Notes under the pieces: generated by a model | Databases searched by the model: none | The model's input: only the letters and a program-made list of their open reading frames with translations | Told to the model about the DNA's origin: nothing | Program-made: the position numbers and the translations under genes | Part shown: positions 7,225 through 16,770 of the stretch, one piece after another | Layout: the number at the start of each line of letters is the position of its first letter | Numbering within the stretch: position 1 is the stretch's first letter | Assembly: GCF_029360585.1 (NCBI RefSeq) | Contig: NZ_JAQZSJ010000004.1 | Span: 1-64,000, forward strand | From: Cohnella caldifontis | GTDB lineage: Bacteria > Bacillota > Bacilli > Paenibacillales > Paenibacillaceae | Length of the DNA stretch: 64,000 bases | Direction: 5' to 3'

Positions 7225-8277
7225 TCATCGGTGAAGTGTGAACAAGGTCGTGGACAGCGTGAAAGTTCTGGTTTCCCCGCCCGCGATCTGCCCGGCGGAT
7301 CCGTTGCGCACCGCTTGCTCCAACCCGTGCGTAGGATAGCTGGAGAATGGCTCCAATCCGATATTGTAGTGCCGCCCGTACCACGGATATCGCTTGGTGT
7401 CCCCGAACTCCTGCCAAAACCACAAATACGGCATCTCCTTGGCATCCCAGTCGACCTGAATGCCGGCCCCAAGCCTGTCGTTCGTGACGCGATACCAGCC
7501 GTTCTCTTGGAAACCCGTGACATAGACGATCTCGGACGGGGTGCCGGCAGGCGGCAGCACGGACAGATCGACGGCATCTCCATCCGGGCCAGCGGCTTGC
7601 GGCCAGGCATATTCCGCTCCCCGCGCGACGCGGCATCTTTGTCCGTCCTGCGCATCCAGCGGATCCGCAATGACCCGCAAGCCGTCCGGCAGCTCGATCC
7701 GGCAGCCCTCCTCAAGAAAAGGCTTGCCGAGCGCAAGATGCTGGCCCCACATATATCGCAGAGCTACCGGGCTTAAATTGGTTGCTTCCTCATGAATCGT
7801 CAGCTCCGCGGCGTGCGATCGGAGCGAAACGGTTTTCGTCAGCCGGAAAGGCATCAGCCGCGTTTTCACGGTGAACCGGACGGCAACGGACTGCTCCGAA
7901 TCTTCTACGATCTCATAGTCCCACTTCATATGGCTGACCTCTCCATGCTGACCGTATCCCGCACCCATATAATGGCTGGGCGTGCCGCCATTCGGAAAGA
8001 TCTCCTGCCAACAGCCGCTGTAATCGTCAATAAAGGAAAATCGCGAATCGGCCGATGCCGGCAAATCGCCGGCGCGATTTTGCACCCCCTGATCCGTCAA
8101 CCACATGAAATCGAGGTCAAGCGGCTTGTACAAATACTCCATGATTTCCGTGCCCTTGTCCGGCAATATGGAAATTCGGACGAGTTGGTTCTCGAGCACG
8201 ATCACGCGCATGCCCATGAATCGATACTGATCATGAATGCGGCAACCATAATTCCGTTGACCCCGATAAGCGTGCAT
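7225..8277 (-). CDS. Aldose 1-epimerase-like protein (DUF4432-type)
   Basis: This protein of about 350 residues has the galactose-mutarotase beta-sandwich pattern: an early strand VLENQLVRISILPDKGTEI, and a central RYMWGQHLALGKPF that supplies a His. Such proteins interconvert sugar anomers or bind uronates. The ATG at 8277 follows GGGAGG and is preferred to earlier in-frame codons that overlap the response regulator. It starts 29 bp after that regulator and leads the enzyme part of the operon. Confidence 0.75.
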   Translation of the reverse strand: MHAYRGQRNYGCRIHDQYRFMGMRVIVLENQLVRISILPDKGTEIMEYLYKPLDLDFMWLTDQGVQNRAGDLPASADSRFSFIDDYSGCWQEIFPNGGTPSHYMGAGYGQHGEVSHMKWDYEIVEDSEQSVAVRFTVKTRLMPFRLTKTVSLRSHAAELTIHEEATNLSPVALRYMWGQHLALGKPFLEEGCRIELPDGLRVIADPLDAQDGQRCRVARGAEYAWPQAAGPDGDAVDLSVLPPAGTPSEIVYVTGFQENGWYRVTNDRLGAGIQVDWDAKEMPYLWFWQEFGDTKRYPWYGRHYNIGLEPFSSYPTHGLEQAVRNGSAGQIAGGETRTFTLSTTLFTLHR

Positions 8278-8305
8278 GGGAACCGGTTCCTCCCTTCCCG
8301 TCTCC

Positions 8306-9907
8306 TTAGTTGATTTTCTCCCTATATTGCATGGGGGCGATTCCCTTGATCGCTTTGAACACTTTCGTGAAATACTGCACATCCTCATAGCCTACCAGAC
8401 TGGAAATCTCGTACATTTTCAGCGTAGGATCCCTCATCAGCTGAATCGCTTTCGATACCCGGTATTCCATTAAGTATTTGGAAAACGGGATGCCCATCTC
8501 TTCTTTGAAAATCTTGCTGAGATACGAGGCGTTCAGCATCAACATGTCCGAGACGGTACCTAGACTGATCGGCCGGCAATAGTTTTCCTCAATGTAACTT
8601 GTTGCCTTTTCAATCACTTTCCGTCTGCGCTTGCTTTGCGTTTTCTCCAGGTGATCCATGATTTTCTCGATGGCGCCCGCCATTAACCCGCGGATTTCTT
8701 CAACCTGATGCGATTGGTTCAGAACTTCGAGAAGCTGCAAGCAATAGTTGGAGAAATCCTCCACAGCCTGATTGCCGATCAGCGATGTCCTCGCGATGGC
8801 ATTCACGATCGTGATGTAAACGAACTTCAACTCCGCCGGCTGAAGCATGGGATGGTCGTGCATGATCCGATCCAGTCCGGCTAACGCCGCTTGCTTGTTT
8901 CCCGTCACCATGGCGTTCACTAGCGGATTGGTATCATATCCCCGATAAGCGGCCGCTTTCCAAGCGTTCGTCGTCAGGCTGCGGCCATTGCCGCTCTTCT
9001 TCGATAAATATCCGTCCGCGAGCGCGGATTGCTTCGCCTGACGGTATGAGAGGCCGATATGGACGAGATTGTCGCATTCGCCGCCGATCCCGATCGCGAC
9101 GGTGCAGTTCAATATTCTGCCGATCACTTTCCGGATGTCTTCGGAAAGCGCGAGGAGTCGTTCGGACAACCGATCGGAAGGCAAACGGGAGGAGACGATG
9201 CCGACCACCTCTCCGGCATTCGCGAACAGGATTTCGTTCACGCTCACTGCGTTCACGACGTCTCTCGCCACGTTCTGGATGACGAATGAAACGAAGTCGC
9301 CCGAATCTTCCCGCGGCGCTCCCGGCGTCACGTCTTCGTTGACTTGGATGAGGAAACAGACATGTTTGAGATTCTCGTTTTCGATGCCGAAATCCATGAA
9401 CGCCTCGTGAATTTCCCGTTCGTTCGGAACCGGGTGGTGGATGAGGCTGGAGAACAGCATCTCCTTTAATAAGGGCAGCCGCTTGTTCACCTGATGATCC
9501 GCTTTTTGCAATAAAGCGATTTGCGTTCTCTCCGCGCGAATTTGTTCGATGCAGCGCTCGACGACGGAGAATAGATCGTGATCCTCAACCGGCTTCAGAA
9601 TATAGTCGAATGCGCCTAACGCGATCGCTTTTTTGGCGTAATCGAAGTCGCTGTATCCGCTGATGATGATGGTTTTCGCTTCGATGCGGTTTTCCTTCAG
9701 CCGCCGGATGAACTCCAAGCCGTCCATGTTCGGCATGCGGATATCGGTTAAAATGATTTCCGGCCGGATCCGCAGGGCTTTTTCCAGCGCCTCCGTGCCG
9801 TTGCCCGCCTCATCGACGACCCGAACCTCCTTGCTTTCCCAGTCCAACGTCCGAATGAGACGTTCGCGCACCCAATCCTCGTCATCGACGATCATCATGT
9901 TATACAA
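8306..9907 (-). CDS. YesN-type response regulator with AraC HTH
   Basis: An N-terminal receiver domain has phospho-acceptor Asp55 in IILTDIRMP and the KPV motif (DYILKPVEDHD). A long linker leads to a C-terminal AraC-type double HTH with SYLSKIFKEEMGIPFSKYLM and VGYEDVQYFTKVFKA. The start is read as TTG at 9907 (LYNMMIVDDE) because AGGAGG lies 9 nt upstream and related proteins begin MYxxxIVDDE; the ATG at 9898 is the alternative. It overlaps the kinase gene by 8 bp. It probably activates the surrounding sugar operon. Confidence 0.9.
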   Translation of the reverse strand: MYNMMIVDDEDWVRERLIRTLDWESKEVRVVDEAGNGTEALEKALRIRPEIILTDIRMPNMDGLEFIRRLKENRIEAKTIIISGYSDFDYAKKAIALGAFDYILKPVEDHDLFSVVERCIEQIRAERTQIALLQKADHQVNKRLPLLKEMLFSSLIHHPVPNEREIHEAFMDFGIENENLKHVCFLIQVNEDVTPGAPREDSGDFVSFVIQNVARDVVNAVSVNEILFANAGEVVGIVSSRLPSDRLSERLLALSEDIRKVIGRILNCTVAIGIGGECDNLVHIGLSYRQAKQSALADGYLSKKSGNGRSLTTNAWKAAAYRGYDTNPLVNAMVTGNKQAALAGLDRIMHDHPMLQPAELKFVYITIVNAIARTSLIGNQAVEDFSNYCLQLLEVLNQSHQVEEIRGLMAGAIEKIMDHLEKTQSKRRRKVIEKATSYIEENYCRPISLGTVSDMLMLNASYLSKIFKEEMGIPFSKYLMEYRVSKAIQLMRDPTLKMYEISSLVGYEDVQYFTKVFKAIKGIAPMQYREKIN

Positions 9908-11720
9908 TCCGCCGCACCTCCTGCGGAACGACCGGCAAGGAAACGGTAACGCGAGTGCCTCTGCCCTGCTCGCTGTCGATGTGCAGCCCATAATCCGGAC
10001 CGTACTTCAATTTGATATGTTGATACAGGTTTCGCAAGGCATAGCTCAACGTCTCCTCTTGAAGATCGCCCGTGACCGTCTGTCTCAGCTTCAGCAGCTC
10101 TTCTTCGGCGATGCCGACTCCGTCGTCTTCAACGACAAGCCGCAAGATCCCCTCCGACGAAGATGCCGCAATGAGCAAGTGACCCGTGTCCTTGTTTTTC
10201 TGAATGCCATGATACACGGCATTTTCGACGATCGGCTGAAGAATCAATTTGGGTACGATACAGTCGGCCAGCTCCGGCGGAACGTCGACGTCGAAGCTGA
10301 TTTTGCCCTTATATCGAATATTCAGGATGGTGAGATAGCTAATGACGATATCCACGGACTCTTTCAGCGTGACGTTCTCTCTGCCGCCGCTTAAGCTGAC
10401 TCTGAAAAACTTGGATAACGCGGAAACCATGAGGGAAATTTCTTCGACCTTATTGATTTTCGCGATGCTGTAAATGGAATCCAGCGTGTTATACAAGAAG
10501 TGCGGGTTGATTTGGGCTTGAAGCAGCTTGATTTCCGCTTCTTTTTTGAGCAGCTTTTCGCTGGCCAAGTCGTGAATCAGCAGACTGATCTGGTCCATCA
10601 TGTCGTTGAAGCCTTGATAGACGGCCTTATATTCGTCGCCTCGGCCGTCCTTGATTCTGACGTCTAGTCTTCCGTTCCCCGTCTTCTGCATCGCCCATAC
10701 CAATTTTCTGAGCGGGAGGTTGAAGAACCGGGCCAACAAAAACGAAACGGCAAGAATGGCGAAGAGGATCAGAGATACGACAACGTAAAGGAATTTCTTG
10801 ATTTCGTTCACTTTGCCTAAAATCTGCGAGGAAGGGATCATGACGATGTATTTCCATTTCGAATAAGGCGACTGGGAATATACGATAAATTGCTTTTGGC
10901 GGTCCACCGTCATGAAAAAGCTGCCGTTATCGCGGTGGTCCTTCTCGATGATGGCGCTGATTCGCTTGTAGGATTCGGACGTGCTGCCGACTTCGTTCTG
11001 CATGGAGGTCGCAACGACCGCGGCATTGCTGTCGAGTACGATGAATTCTCCGGGAACGCCCCGTTGGATTTTTTTGTAATATTGGCTCAGGAACTGTTCG
11101 GATACGTTCACGGCGAGGATTGCGCTGATTCGGCTGTCATTGTCTTTCAGCACTCGGTTAAAGGTAATGAGCTTTTCTTCCTGCAACCTCGTTTTGATCC
11201 GATTTAACGTGTAGTAATTTACGGGATCGGAAACGTACCATTGTCCTTCCTGCTCCGCATGCTGAATGAAGTCTACCCGGCTTTCATCCACGTTTTCGTA
11301 ATAAGTGGATTTCACGTCCAGAATCGTATTCTGGTTGTTCAAATACAAATAAAAAGAGTCGATTCCCTCGATCATGTTCTGGATCTTGATGCGGGTGATG
11401 AAAAATTGCATGAGATCCAACAGTTCCCGGTACGTATCCGTTTTCTCTGCTTCCGAAAAAGCGGAACGCCGATTCGCGGCTTTGATCAACTTCTGATCCG
11501 TCAAGATCAGCTTGCTCATGCCTGTTACGTTGTCGAGGGAGGAATCGATATTGGTGATGGCATAGGAAATGCTGCTGATCACGACCTTGGAGGTTTGATC
11601 GGTAATCGCCTTTTCGGAACGGTCGTAAAGAAAGAAGCTGACGATCACGACGGGAGTCAGGACCACCGTAAAAATGATGATAAACATCTTCAGCTGAAAG
11701 CTCATGTTGCGAAACATCAT
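9900..11720 (-). CDS. YesM-type sensor histidine kinase
   Basis: This 606-residue membrane protein has TM1 (about residues 11-31), an extracytoplasmic sensor domain (about 32-307), TM2 (about 309-331), a HAMP linker and a His_kinase domain. Phospho-acceptor His407 lies in QINPHFLYNTLDSI. The C-terminal ATPase has the N box (IVENAVYHG) and G1 box (VEDDGVGI). It phosphorylates the partner regulator at 8306-9907. Placed directly after a CUT2 permease gene, it probably senses the same sugar or its oligomer outside the cell. Confidence 0.92.
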   Translation of the reverse strand: MMFRNMSFQLKMFIIIFTVVLTPVVIVSFFLYDRSEKAITDQTSKVVISSISYAITNIDSSLDNVTGMSKLILTDQKLIKAANRRSAFSEAEKTDTYRELLDLMQFFITRIKIQNMIEGIDSFYLYLNNQNTILDVKSTYYENVDESRVDFIQHAEQEGQWYVSDPVNYYTLNRIKTRLQEEKLITFNRVLKDNDSRISAILAVNVSEQFLSQYYKKIQRGVPGEFIVLDSNAAVVATSMQNEVGSTSESYKRISAIIEKDHRDNGSFFMTVDRQKQFIVYSQSPYSKWKYIVMIPSSQILGKVNEIKKFLYVVVSLILFAILAVSFLLARFFNLPLRKLVWAMQKTGNGRLDVRIKDGRGDEYKAVYQGFNDMMDQISLLIHDLASEKLLKKEAEIKLLQAQINPHFLYNTLDSIYSIAKINKVEEISLMVSALSKFFRVSLSGGRENVTLKESVDIVISYLTILNIRYKGKISFDVDVPPELADCIVPKLILQPIVENAVYHGIQKNKDTGHLLIAASSSEGILRLVVEDDGVGIAEEELLKLRQTVTGDLQEETLSYALRNLYQHIKLKYGPDYGLHIDSEQGRGTRVTVSLPVVPQEVRRIV

Positions 11721-11783
11721 CGGGATCCATTCCTCTCGGACTGCAAGCCCCCTGGGGAGAGGTTTTGGAGGCTGACTGTCGGA

Positions 11784-12764
11784 TTAGCTTCGTCTTTTCA
11801 TGATTTGAATCGTCGTGATGAGAACCGCGACCAAGATCAAGCATCCGCGCACGATATACTGCACGTATTCATTGACGTTCAAGATCGTCATGGCGTTGAT
11901 GAGAACGCCTAAAAATACAAGGCCGACGAACGTGCCCCATACTTTGCCGATCCCGCCGAACAAGCTGGTACCGCCGATGATGACGGCGGAGATGACGATC
12001 AGCTCCCAGCCCTTTCCGAAAGAGAAGGCGCCGGACATCACCTGCGACGAAAGCAGGATTCCGCTTAACGCGGACAGAAGCTGAACGACGACCATGCAGA
12101 CGATCTTCACCCGGCCGACGTTAATTCCCGACAGGCGCGCGGACTCCGGGTTGCCGCCGACGGCATAGACCGACCGGCCGAACTTCGTATATTTCATCAC
12201 GACGAAGATGATCGCGAAGATGAGCAGCAAGATAATGGCAGGTACGGGAATGGAAAGGATTTCCCCGGATCCGAGTACATTATACCATGAGGGCAAGGTG
12301 GTGACGGGGAATCCGCCCGACATCACCGCGGCTGCGCCATAAACGACATTCAGCATGGCTAACGTAATGATAAACGAAGGCAGCTTGTATTTCGTTAGAA
12401 TGAAACCGTTAAACAGTCCAATCAATCCGGCCAAAACCAGCGAAACGATCATGCCGACGATAACCGCTTGATCCATCGGCATCCCCCCGTGATTCGCCAG
12501 CCAACCGGTGACGGCTCCTGTCGTGACGCCTGACAAAGCGACGGTCGAGCCGACGGAAAGGTCGATTTCGCCGGCAATGATCACCATGGTCATCCCGAAA
12601 GCGATGATTCCCTGCATCGCGATGTTCCGGAAAATGTTCAGGATGTTATCGATCGTGAAAAAACCGGAAGAAGCGAAGCTCATGGCGATGAATATGACGA
12701 GCAATATGAGCTCCAGCATATGTTTGTTCAAATGTTTCCGCAGGTTGAGTCCGCTCGCGTTCAA
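11784..12764 (-). CDS. CUT2 sugar ABC transporter permease (RbsC-like)
   Basis: This very hydrophobic protein of about 326 residues is of the ribose/xylose permease type. The signature GEIDLSVGSTVALSGV lies near residue 70 and GGTSLFGGIGKVWGTFVG in the C-terminal half. The start is read as TTG at 12764 (LNASGLNLRKHLNKHMLELI): GGAGGA lies 8 nt upstream and the codon overlaps the ATPase stop as TTGA, indicating translational coupling. An upstream ATG (12872) would overlap the ATPase gene heavily. Confidence 0.92.
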   Translation of the reverse strand: MNASGLNLRKHLNKHMLELILLVIFIAMSFASSGFFTIDNILNIFRNIAMQGIIAFGMTMVIIAGEIDLSVGSTVALSGVTTGAVTGWLANHGGMPMDQAVIVGMIVSLVLAGLIGLFNGFILTKYKLPSFIITLAMLNVVYGAAAVMSGGFPVTTLPSWYNVLGSGEILSIPVPAIILLLIFAIIFVVMKYTKFGRSVYAVGGNPESARLSGINVGRVKIVCMVVVQLLSALSGILLSSQVMSGAFSFGKGWELIVISAVIIGGTSLFGGIGKVWGTFVGLVFLGVLINAMTILNVNEYVQYIVRGCLILVAVLITTIQIMKRRS

Positions 12765-14248
12765 AGTGATTCTCCTCCCATGCTGAGTGCATACAGATCC
12801 TCGATACTCAGTTGTTCCGGCGTATATTCGCCGCAGATTCGGCCGTCGCTCAAAATCAAGATGCGGTGGCAAACCTCAAGCAATTCCTCGAGCTCCGACG
12901 ACACCAGGATACTGGAGACGCCATAGCGCGACTGCTCCCAGACGATTTGGAAAATTTGCTGCTTGGCGCTTACGTCGATGCCCCGGGTAGGCTCGTCGAA
13001 GAACATGATGCTCGGACTCGTATTGAGCCAGTTGCCGATGACGACCTTCTGCTGATTTCCGCCGGAAAGAGAGGAAACGAGATCACCGACATCCCCCGCT
13101 TTGATTTGCAGGCCGTCGATTTGACGCCGAACGAACTCTTCTTCCGTTTTTCCGTTGACGAACAGACCCTTGCCTATGCGATCAAGGCTTGCTACACACA
13201 AGTTGCTTTGAATCGAAGCAATCTGGATCAGCCCTTCTTGCTTGCGATCCTCCGGCGTTAACGCAAGTCCTGCTTTTTTCATTTTTTGCGGTGTCGGAGA
13301 CTTCATCCGTTTGCCGTTGACGTAAATTTCGCCGCCGTCCGCCGGATCCGCTCCGAAAATCGATTTCAACAACTCCGTTCGCCCGGAGCCCAGCATGCCT
13401 GCGATTCCTAGAATTTCCCCTTTTCGAAGCCGAAACGACACGTCTTGAAATTTGTGATGCCGGGTCAGCCCTTTGACTTCCAGAACGACTTCCTCGGATA
13501 TGCGAAGATCATGCGGCCGGGTCTTGATCTCCACGTCGCCGAACATCATGCCGATGAGATCTTTGCGCGTGAGCTCCTGCATCGGCGCCGTACCGATGAG
13601 CTGACCTTCCCGCAGCACCGTGCAGGTGTCCGCGATCTCCCACAACTCATGCAGACGATGGGATACGTATAGGATGATGACGTCTTTTTTCTTTAACTCT
13701 TCGATCATGTTGAACAGGGATTGGATCTCGTTTTTGGCCAGCGCGGATGTCGGTTCGTCCAGCTGGAGCACCTTCGGCTTGAAAGACATCGCTTTCACGA
13801 TTTCAACCATTTGGGCCTGCCCGACGCTCAGGTTATACACCATTTCATCGGCGGCGATATTCAGGTTCAATTCGCCCAGCATTTCGGATGCCATTTCGTG
13901 CATCTTCTTATGATCGACGAACATTCCTTTCATCGGCGCGCGGCCGAGGAATATGTTTTCCGCCACGCTGAGCCCGGGGACCAAGCTTAGCTCTTGATAG
14001 ACCGTAGCGATTCCCTTCGTGAACGCATCGCTCGGATCACGCATTTTGACAACGTTGCCATCCAGAAGCACGTCGCCCTCCGTCGGCTGGATCGCACCGG
14101 AAAAAATCTTGAGCAGCGTCGATTTTCCCGATCCGTTTTTGCCCAGCAAAGCATGCACCTTGCCGCTGTCAAAGGAAACCGACACTCGATTTAGGGCAAC
14201 CGTACCTGGATAAACCTTCGTAATGTCCCGGGTTTCCAATGTGCTCAT
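12761..14248 (-). CDS. CUT2 sugar ABC transporter ATPase (RbsA-like, duplicated)
   Basis: This 495-residue protein has two fused ABC domains. The first has Walker A (LLGKNGSGKST), signature LSVGQAQ and Walker B (LQLDEPTSAL). The second has an atypical Walker A (GMLGSGRTEL), signature LSGGNQQ and FFDEPTRG. This is the usual RbsA/XylG/MglA pattern, in which only one site is fully canonical. It energises import by the permease (11784-12764) of the sugar captured by the lipoprotein at 14315-15376. Confidence 0.95.
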   Translation of the reverse strand: MSTLETRDITKVYPGTVALNRVSVSFDSGKVHALLGKNGSGKSTLLKIFSGAIQPTEGDVLLDGNVVKMRDPSDAFTKGIATVYQELSLVPGLSVAENIFLGRAPMKGMFVDHKKMHEMASEMLGELNLNIAADEMVYNLSVGQAQMVEIVKAMSFKPKVLQLDEPTSALAKNEIQSLFNMIEELKKKDVIILYVSHRLHELWEIADTCTVLREGQLIGTAPMQELTRKDLIGMMFGDVEIKTRPHDLRISEEVVLEVKGLTRHHKFQDVSFRLRKGEILGIAGMLGSGRTELLKSIFGADPADGGEIYVNGKRMKSPTPQKMKKAGLALTPEDRKQEGLIQIASIQSNLCVASLDRIGKGLFVNGKTEEEFVRRQIDGLQIKAGDVGDLVSSLSGGNQQKVVIGNWLNTSPSIMFFDEPTRGIDVSAKQQIFQIVWEQSRYGVSSILVSSELEELLEVCHRILILSDGRICGEYTPEQLSIEDLYALSMGGESL

Positions 14249-14278
14249 GGTTCCGACCTCGCTATCTTTGCTTAAATC

Positions 14279-14304
14279 GAAGGGGTTGCGATCGCAACCC
14301 CTTC
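14279..14304. terminator. Hairpin between binding-protein and ATPase genes
   Basis: A perfect 26-bp palindrome (GAAGGGGTTGCG at 14279 and its complement ending at 14304) lies directly after the binding-protein stop codon. It lacks a strong T run on the minus strand. That suits partial termination or 3'-end protection, giving more binding protein than ATPase and permease. Confidence 0.7.
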
Positions 14305-14314
14305 CGTCCCTTGA

Positions 14315-15376
14315 TTATTTGCCCATTTTCGCTTTCAGGTCGCTCTCGAACTTCGCGATTCCGTCGGGGTCCGCGCGGCTGAGCAGAATTCCGTTGACGA
14401 TTTTCGTCGTGCCCTTGCTTGCGCTGACATCTTCTCCCTTCAGGCTCTTGATCAGCAGCTCCATCGCTTGGTAACCCATGTTATACGGATCTTGGCCGGT
14501 AATCGCCTGCAGGATGTTATCGTCCGCTTTCAGCATGGAAACCAACTGATCGCTGGCGTCCGTGCCGAATACGACGACTTTGCCGGCTTTGCCTGCGTTC
14601 TTCACCGCCATCGCCGCTCCGATCGTGCCTCCTTCGTTCGCGGCCCAGACGAGGTTGACATCCGGATGGGCCGTAAGGATATCGCCGGCGACTTGTACCG
14701 CTTTATCTTGCAGCCATGCATCTTGCTCCGCGACGATCTCGACATCCGGATTCACTTTTTTCACCGCGTCCACGAAGCCTTTGACCCGATCGCCGCTTTG
14801 CTCGGGAAGCAAGCCTTTGAAGGCCAGGATCGCGATTTTCGCTTTGCCGCCGAGCTTTTCTTTGATGTATTGGGCTGCCGCTTCGCCGGTGGTCGCGCCG
14901 ATATTGACGTTGTCGGACGTGAAACCGCCGACGATGAACGGAGCGTTCGTAAGCGAAATGTTCGTTACCGCGACTTTCACGCCTTTTTCGTCCGCTTTTT
15001 TGAGCGCGGCAATCGACGAGTCTTGGTTCAGAGGGGCAATGGCGATGCCGTTTACTTTTTGGGACATGTACGTGTTGATCAATTCCGCTTCTTTGCCTTG
15101 GTCGTTGGCGGTATTGCCGGTGAGGATCTTCACGCCTGCAGCGGCTGCCGCATCTTGGTATCCCAGGGAGAGCAGCTTCATGAATTGGTCTTCCTGGAAC
15201 ACGACTCCGGCTACGACGAGATCGCTGTTGGCAGCAGGAGCGCTTGCGCTCGGGCTCGCCTTCGGAGACTCAGAGGCGCTTCCTGCCGGCTCTTTATTGG
15301 ATGAACCGCATGCCGCCAAAGCCAAAACAAGGGTAAGCATAAGCACTAAGAGTGAACCCTTCTTGAATTGCTTCAT
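14315..15376 (-). CDS. CUT2 sugar-binding lipoprotein
   Basis: This protein of about 353 residues has a lipoprotein signal peptide (MKQFKKGSLLVLMLTLVLAL, lipobox AAC) and a Ser/Pro/Ala-rich linker. A periplasmic-binding-protein type I fold of the ribose/xylose kind follows (AIAPLNQDSSIAALKKADEK; GKVVVFGTDASDQL). The start at 15376 has a GGGGGAG site and gives the signal peptide directly. It is the first gene of the operon and sits under a good sigma-A promoter. Confidence 0.93.
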   Translation of the reverse strand: MKQFKKGSLLVLMLTLVLALAACGSSNKEPAGSASESPKASPSASAPAANSDLVVAGVVFQEDQFMKLLSLGYQDAAAAAGVKILTGNTANDQGKEAELINTYMSQKVNGIAIAPLNQDSSIAALKKADEKGVKVAVTNISLTNAPFIVGGFTSDNVNIGATTGEAAAQYIKEKLGGKAKIAILAFKGLLPEQSGDRVKGFVDAVKKVNPDVEIVAEQDAWLQDKAVQVAGDILTAHPDVNLVWAANEGGTIGAAMAVKNAGKAGKVVVFGTDASDQLVSMLKADDNILQAITGQDPYNMGYQAMELLIKSLKGEDVSASKGTTKIVNGILLSRADPDGIAKFESDLKAKMGK

Positions 15377-15403
15377 TCCCGAACTCCCCCGTAAGATGAT
15401 TTT

Positions 15404-15417
15404 TGGAAACGTATTCA
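15404..15417. promoter_or_regulatory. cre-like operator next to the operon promoter
   Basis: TGGAAACGTATTCA matches the catabolite-response consensus at 12 of 14 positions and lies next to the -10 box on the transcribed side. A near-identical sequence is at 58883-58896 before another binding-protein gene. Control by CcpA or another LacI-family protein is inferred. Confidence 0.5.
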
Positions 15418-15445
15418 TTATAAAAACAGTTATAAAAACCTACAA
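15417..15445 (-). promoter_or_regulatory. Sigma-A promoter of the long sugar operon
   Basis: On the minus strand TTGTAG (15440-15445), a 17-bp spacer and a perfect TATAAT (15417-15422) lie 41 bp upstream of the binding-protein start, in an AT-rich stretch. Confidence 0.75.
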
Positions 15446-15611
15446 CGAGAGCGCTTTTTTATTTTTTGTACGATTTTTGTTTTTCGTAATTTTTTTTATG
15501 CCTACCCTTCTGTCGCAACGGGAAACCCACGAATCGAAGGCGCAACCGGACGTTCTTCCCGGCATACTCAGACATCATCCGTGGGTAAATAGAAGCCCCG
15601 TCAAAAGAAAA

Positions 15612-15632
15612 AACCGCTGATTATCAGCGGTT
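15612..15632 (-). terminator. Terminator after the nucleotidyltransferase gene
   Basis: A 10-bp stem (AACCGCTGAT, one-base loop, ATCAGCGGTT) is followed on the minus strand by TTTTTTC. This fits a terminator for the nucleotidyltransferase gene ending at 15753. Confidence 0.8.
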
Positions 15633-15752
15633 CGCGATTGCAGTTCGGCAGGTCTTTTACAACGGCAGCGCACCTCCGTTGCGGTCTACGAAACGTAAAG
15701 CCCTTCGCTCCTCTTCTTTCCTTTGGCCAGATCGCGCGTTTTAGCAGACGAT

Positions 15753-16568
15753 TTACCGGTCGGACAGAGGCGGCTCGCCATCCAGCCAGTTCCATTCGTT
15801 GTTTTGGATAAACCTGCTTACGGCTTCGTGCGGTGCGATCCCCCAATCGTGGAAGGAACGGATGCACGCCACGAATGCCCGGATCGATTCCTTGTCGGGA
15901 CTCCGCAACAACTCCTCCTGCAGCTCAAAATATCGATCTGGTATAAGAGGGAGCGTTCTCAAAACGCCTTGCAGCGATTTATGGCACGGGAACAGCACTC
16001 GGTTGTATGCCAGCAGCAGCCGGCCGGAAAACAGAACGACCTGACCGATCGCATAGGTCAGCAAATACGCGTTGCCCAATGCAATCGCCCGTTCGGCGAA
16101 GTAGCCCCCGTAAAGCTCGACTTGAGCGAAGAAGTCTTGAAAATTCCTTTCCCTATTCTGTTCGGGATAGATGGGGATTCTCGCAATCAAATCGTCCAAT
16201 CCGAAAATCCGCGAGAAAACGACGAACGCCTTATCGAACGACGCGCGAGTCGGCTCGCTGCCCCTGACCGCGGCCTCTTCAAGGAAGCGATAGGGGATGA
16301 TTTTGCCGTCGTAATACCCGCCCGGATAGTCGCACCCCTCTCTCGCGAAGTAAAACAATTGATCCCGTTGTTTTCGCGCTTCGAACTCCTCATCGTTCAC
16401 GACCAAGTAGCAATCGATGTCGGAATCTTCGCGAGCCACTCCTTTGGCGACAGACCCGGCTATAATAATCGCCAGATTGGAAGGGTCATCCCTTAACTGA
16501 CAAACCAGAGCATCGATCGCTTCCTGATGATGGGCTCGGATCGTCACGCCCGTATGGGGGTTATCCAT
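15753..16568 (-). CDS. Nucleotidyltransferase-domain protein (Pol beta superfamily)
   Basis: This 271-residue protein has the minimal nucleotidyltransferase motif GSVAKGVAREDSDIDCYLV, with Gly38-Ser39 and catalytic Asp50 and Asp52. The rest is a mostly alpha-helical region of about 200 residues. Family members transfer nucleotides to antibiotics, proteins or RNA; the target here is unknown. The start has an AAGGAGGGCG site. It is a single-gene unit at the edge of a scarred region with gene remnants and an AT-rich cyclase-like gene. Its base composition looks like that of the host. Confidence 0.8.
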   Translation of the reverse strand: MDNPHTGVTIRAHHQEAIDALVCQLRDDPSNLAIIIAGSVAKGVAREDSDIDCYLVVNDEEFEARKQRDQLFYFAREGCDYPGGYYDGKIIPYRFLEEAAVRGSEPTRASFDKAFVVFSRIFGLDDLIARIPIYPEQNRERNFQDFFAQVELYGGYFAERAIALGNAYLLTYAIGQVVLFSGRLLLAYNRVLFPCHKSLQGVLRTLPLIPDRYFELQEELLRSPDKESIRAFVACIRSFHDWGIAPHEAVSRFIQNNEWNWLDGEPPLSDR

Positions 16569-16658
16569 GGGAACGCCCTCCTTATTCCCTTATCCTAACA
16601 GACCCATCCGCATCTGTTCATGGGGGAATCGGACATTCATAGAGGGGGGTTCTGACAT

Positions 16659-16769
16659 TCAAATCACGAGCCAATAAAATTGACCCGAGCGGCCGATCAT
16701 GAGGAATTCGCCGATGACCAATCCGATCATCAGGGGAGATAGGCCTAACAACACCCTTTTGATCGCGTC
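16659..16769 (-). pseudogene. 3' fragment of a membrane-protein gene
   Basis: Just downstream of the cyclase-like gene the minus strand encodes an in-frame hydrophobic tail: DAIKRVLLGLSPLMIGLVIG, EFLMIGRSGQFYW, then LVI and TGA. It is GC-rich like the host, unlike the adjacent AT-rich gene. It reads as the last transmembrane segment of a lost polytopic protein. The rest of the gene is not present in the next 1.2 kb, so it looks like a deletion/insertion scar. The family is not recognised. Confidence 0.55.
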
Positions 16770-16770
16770 T

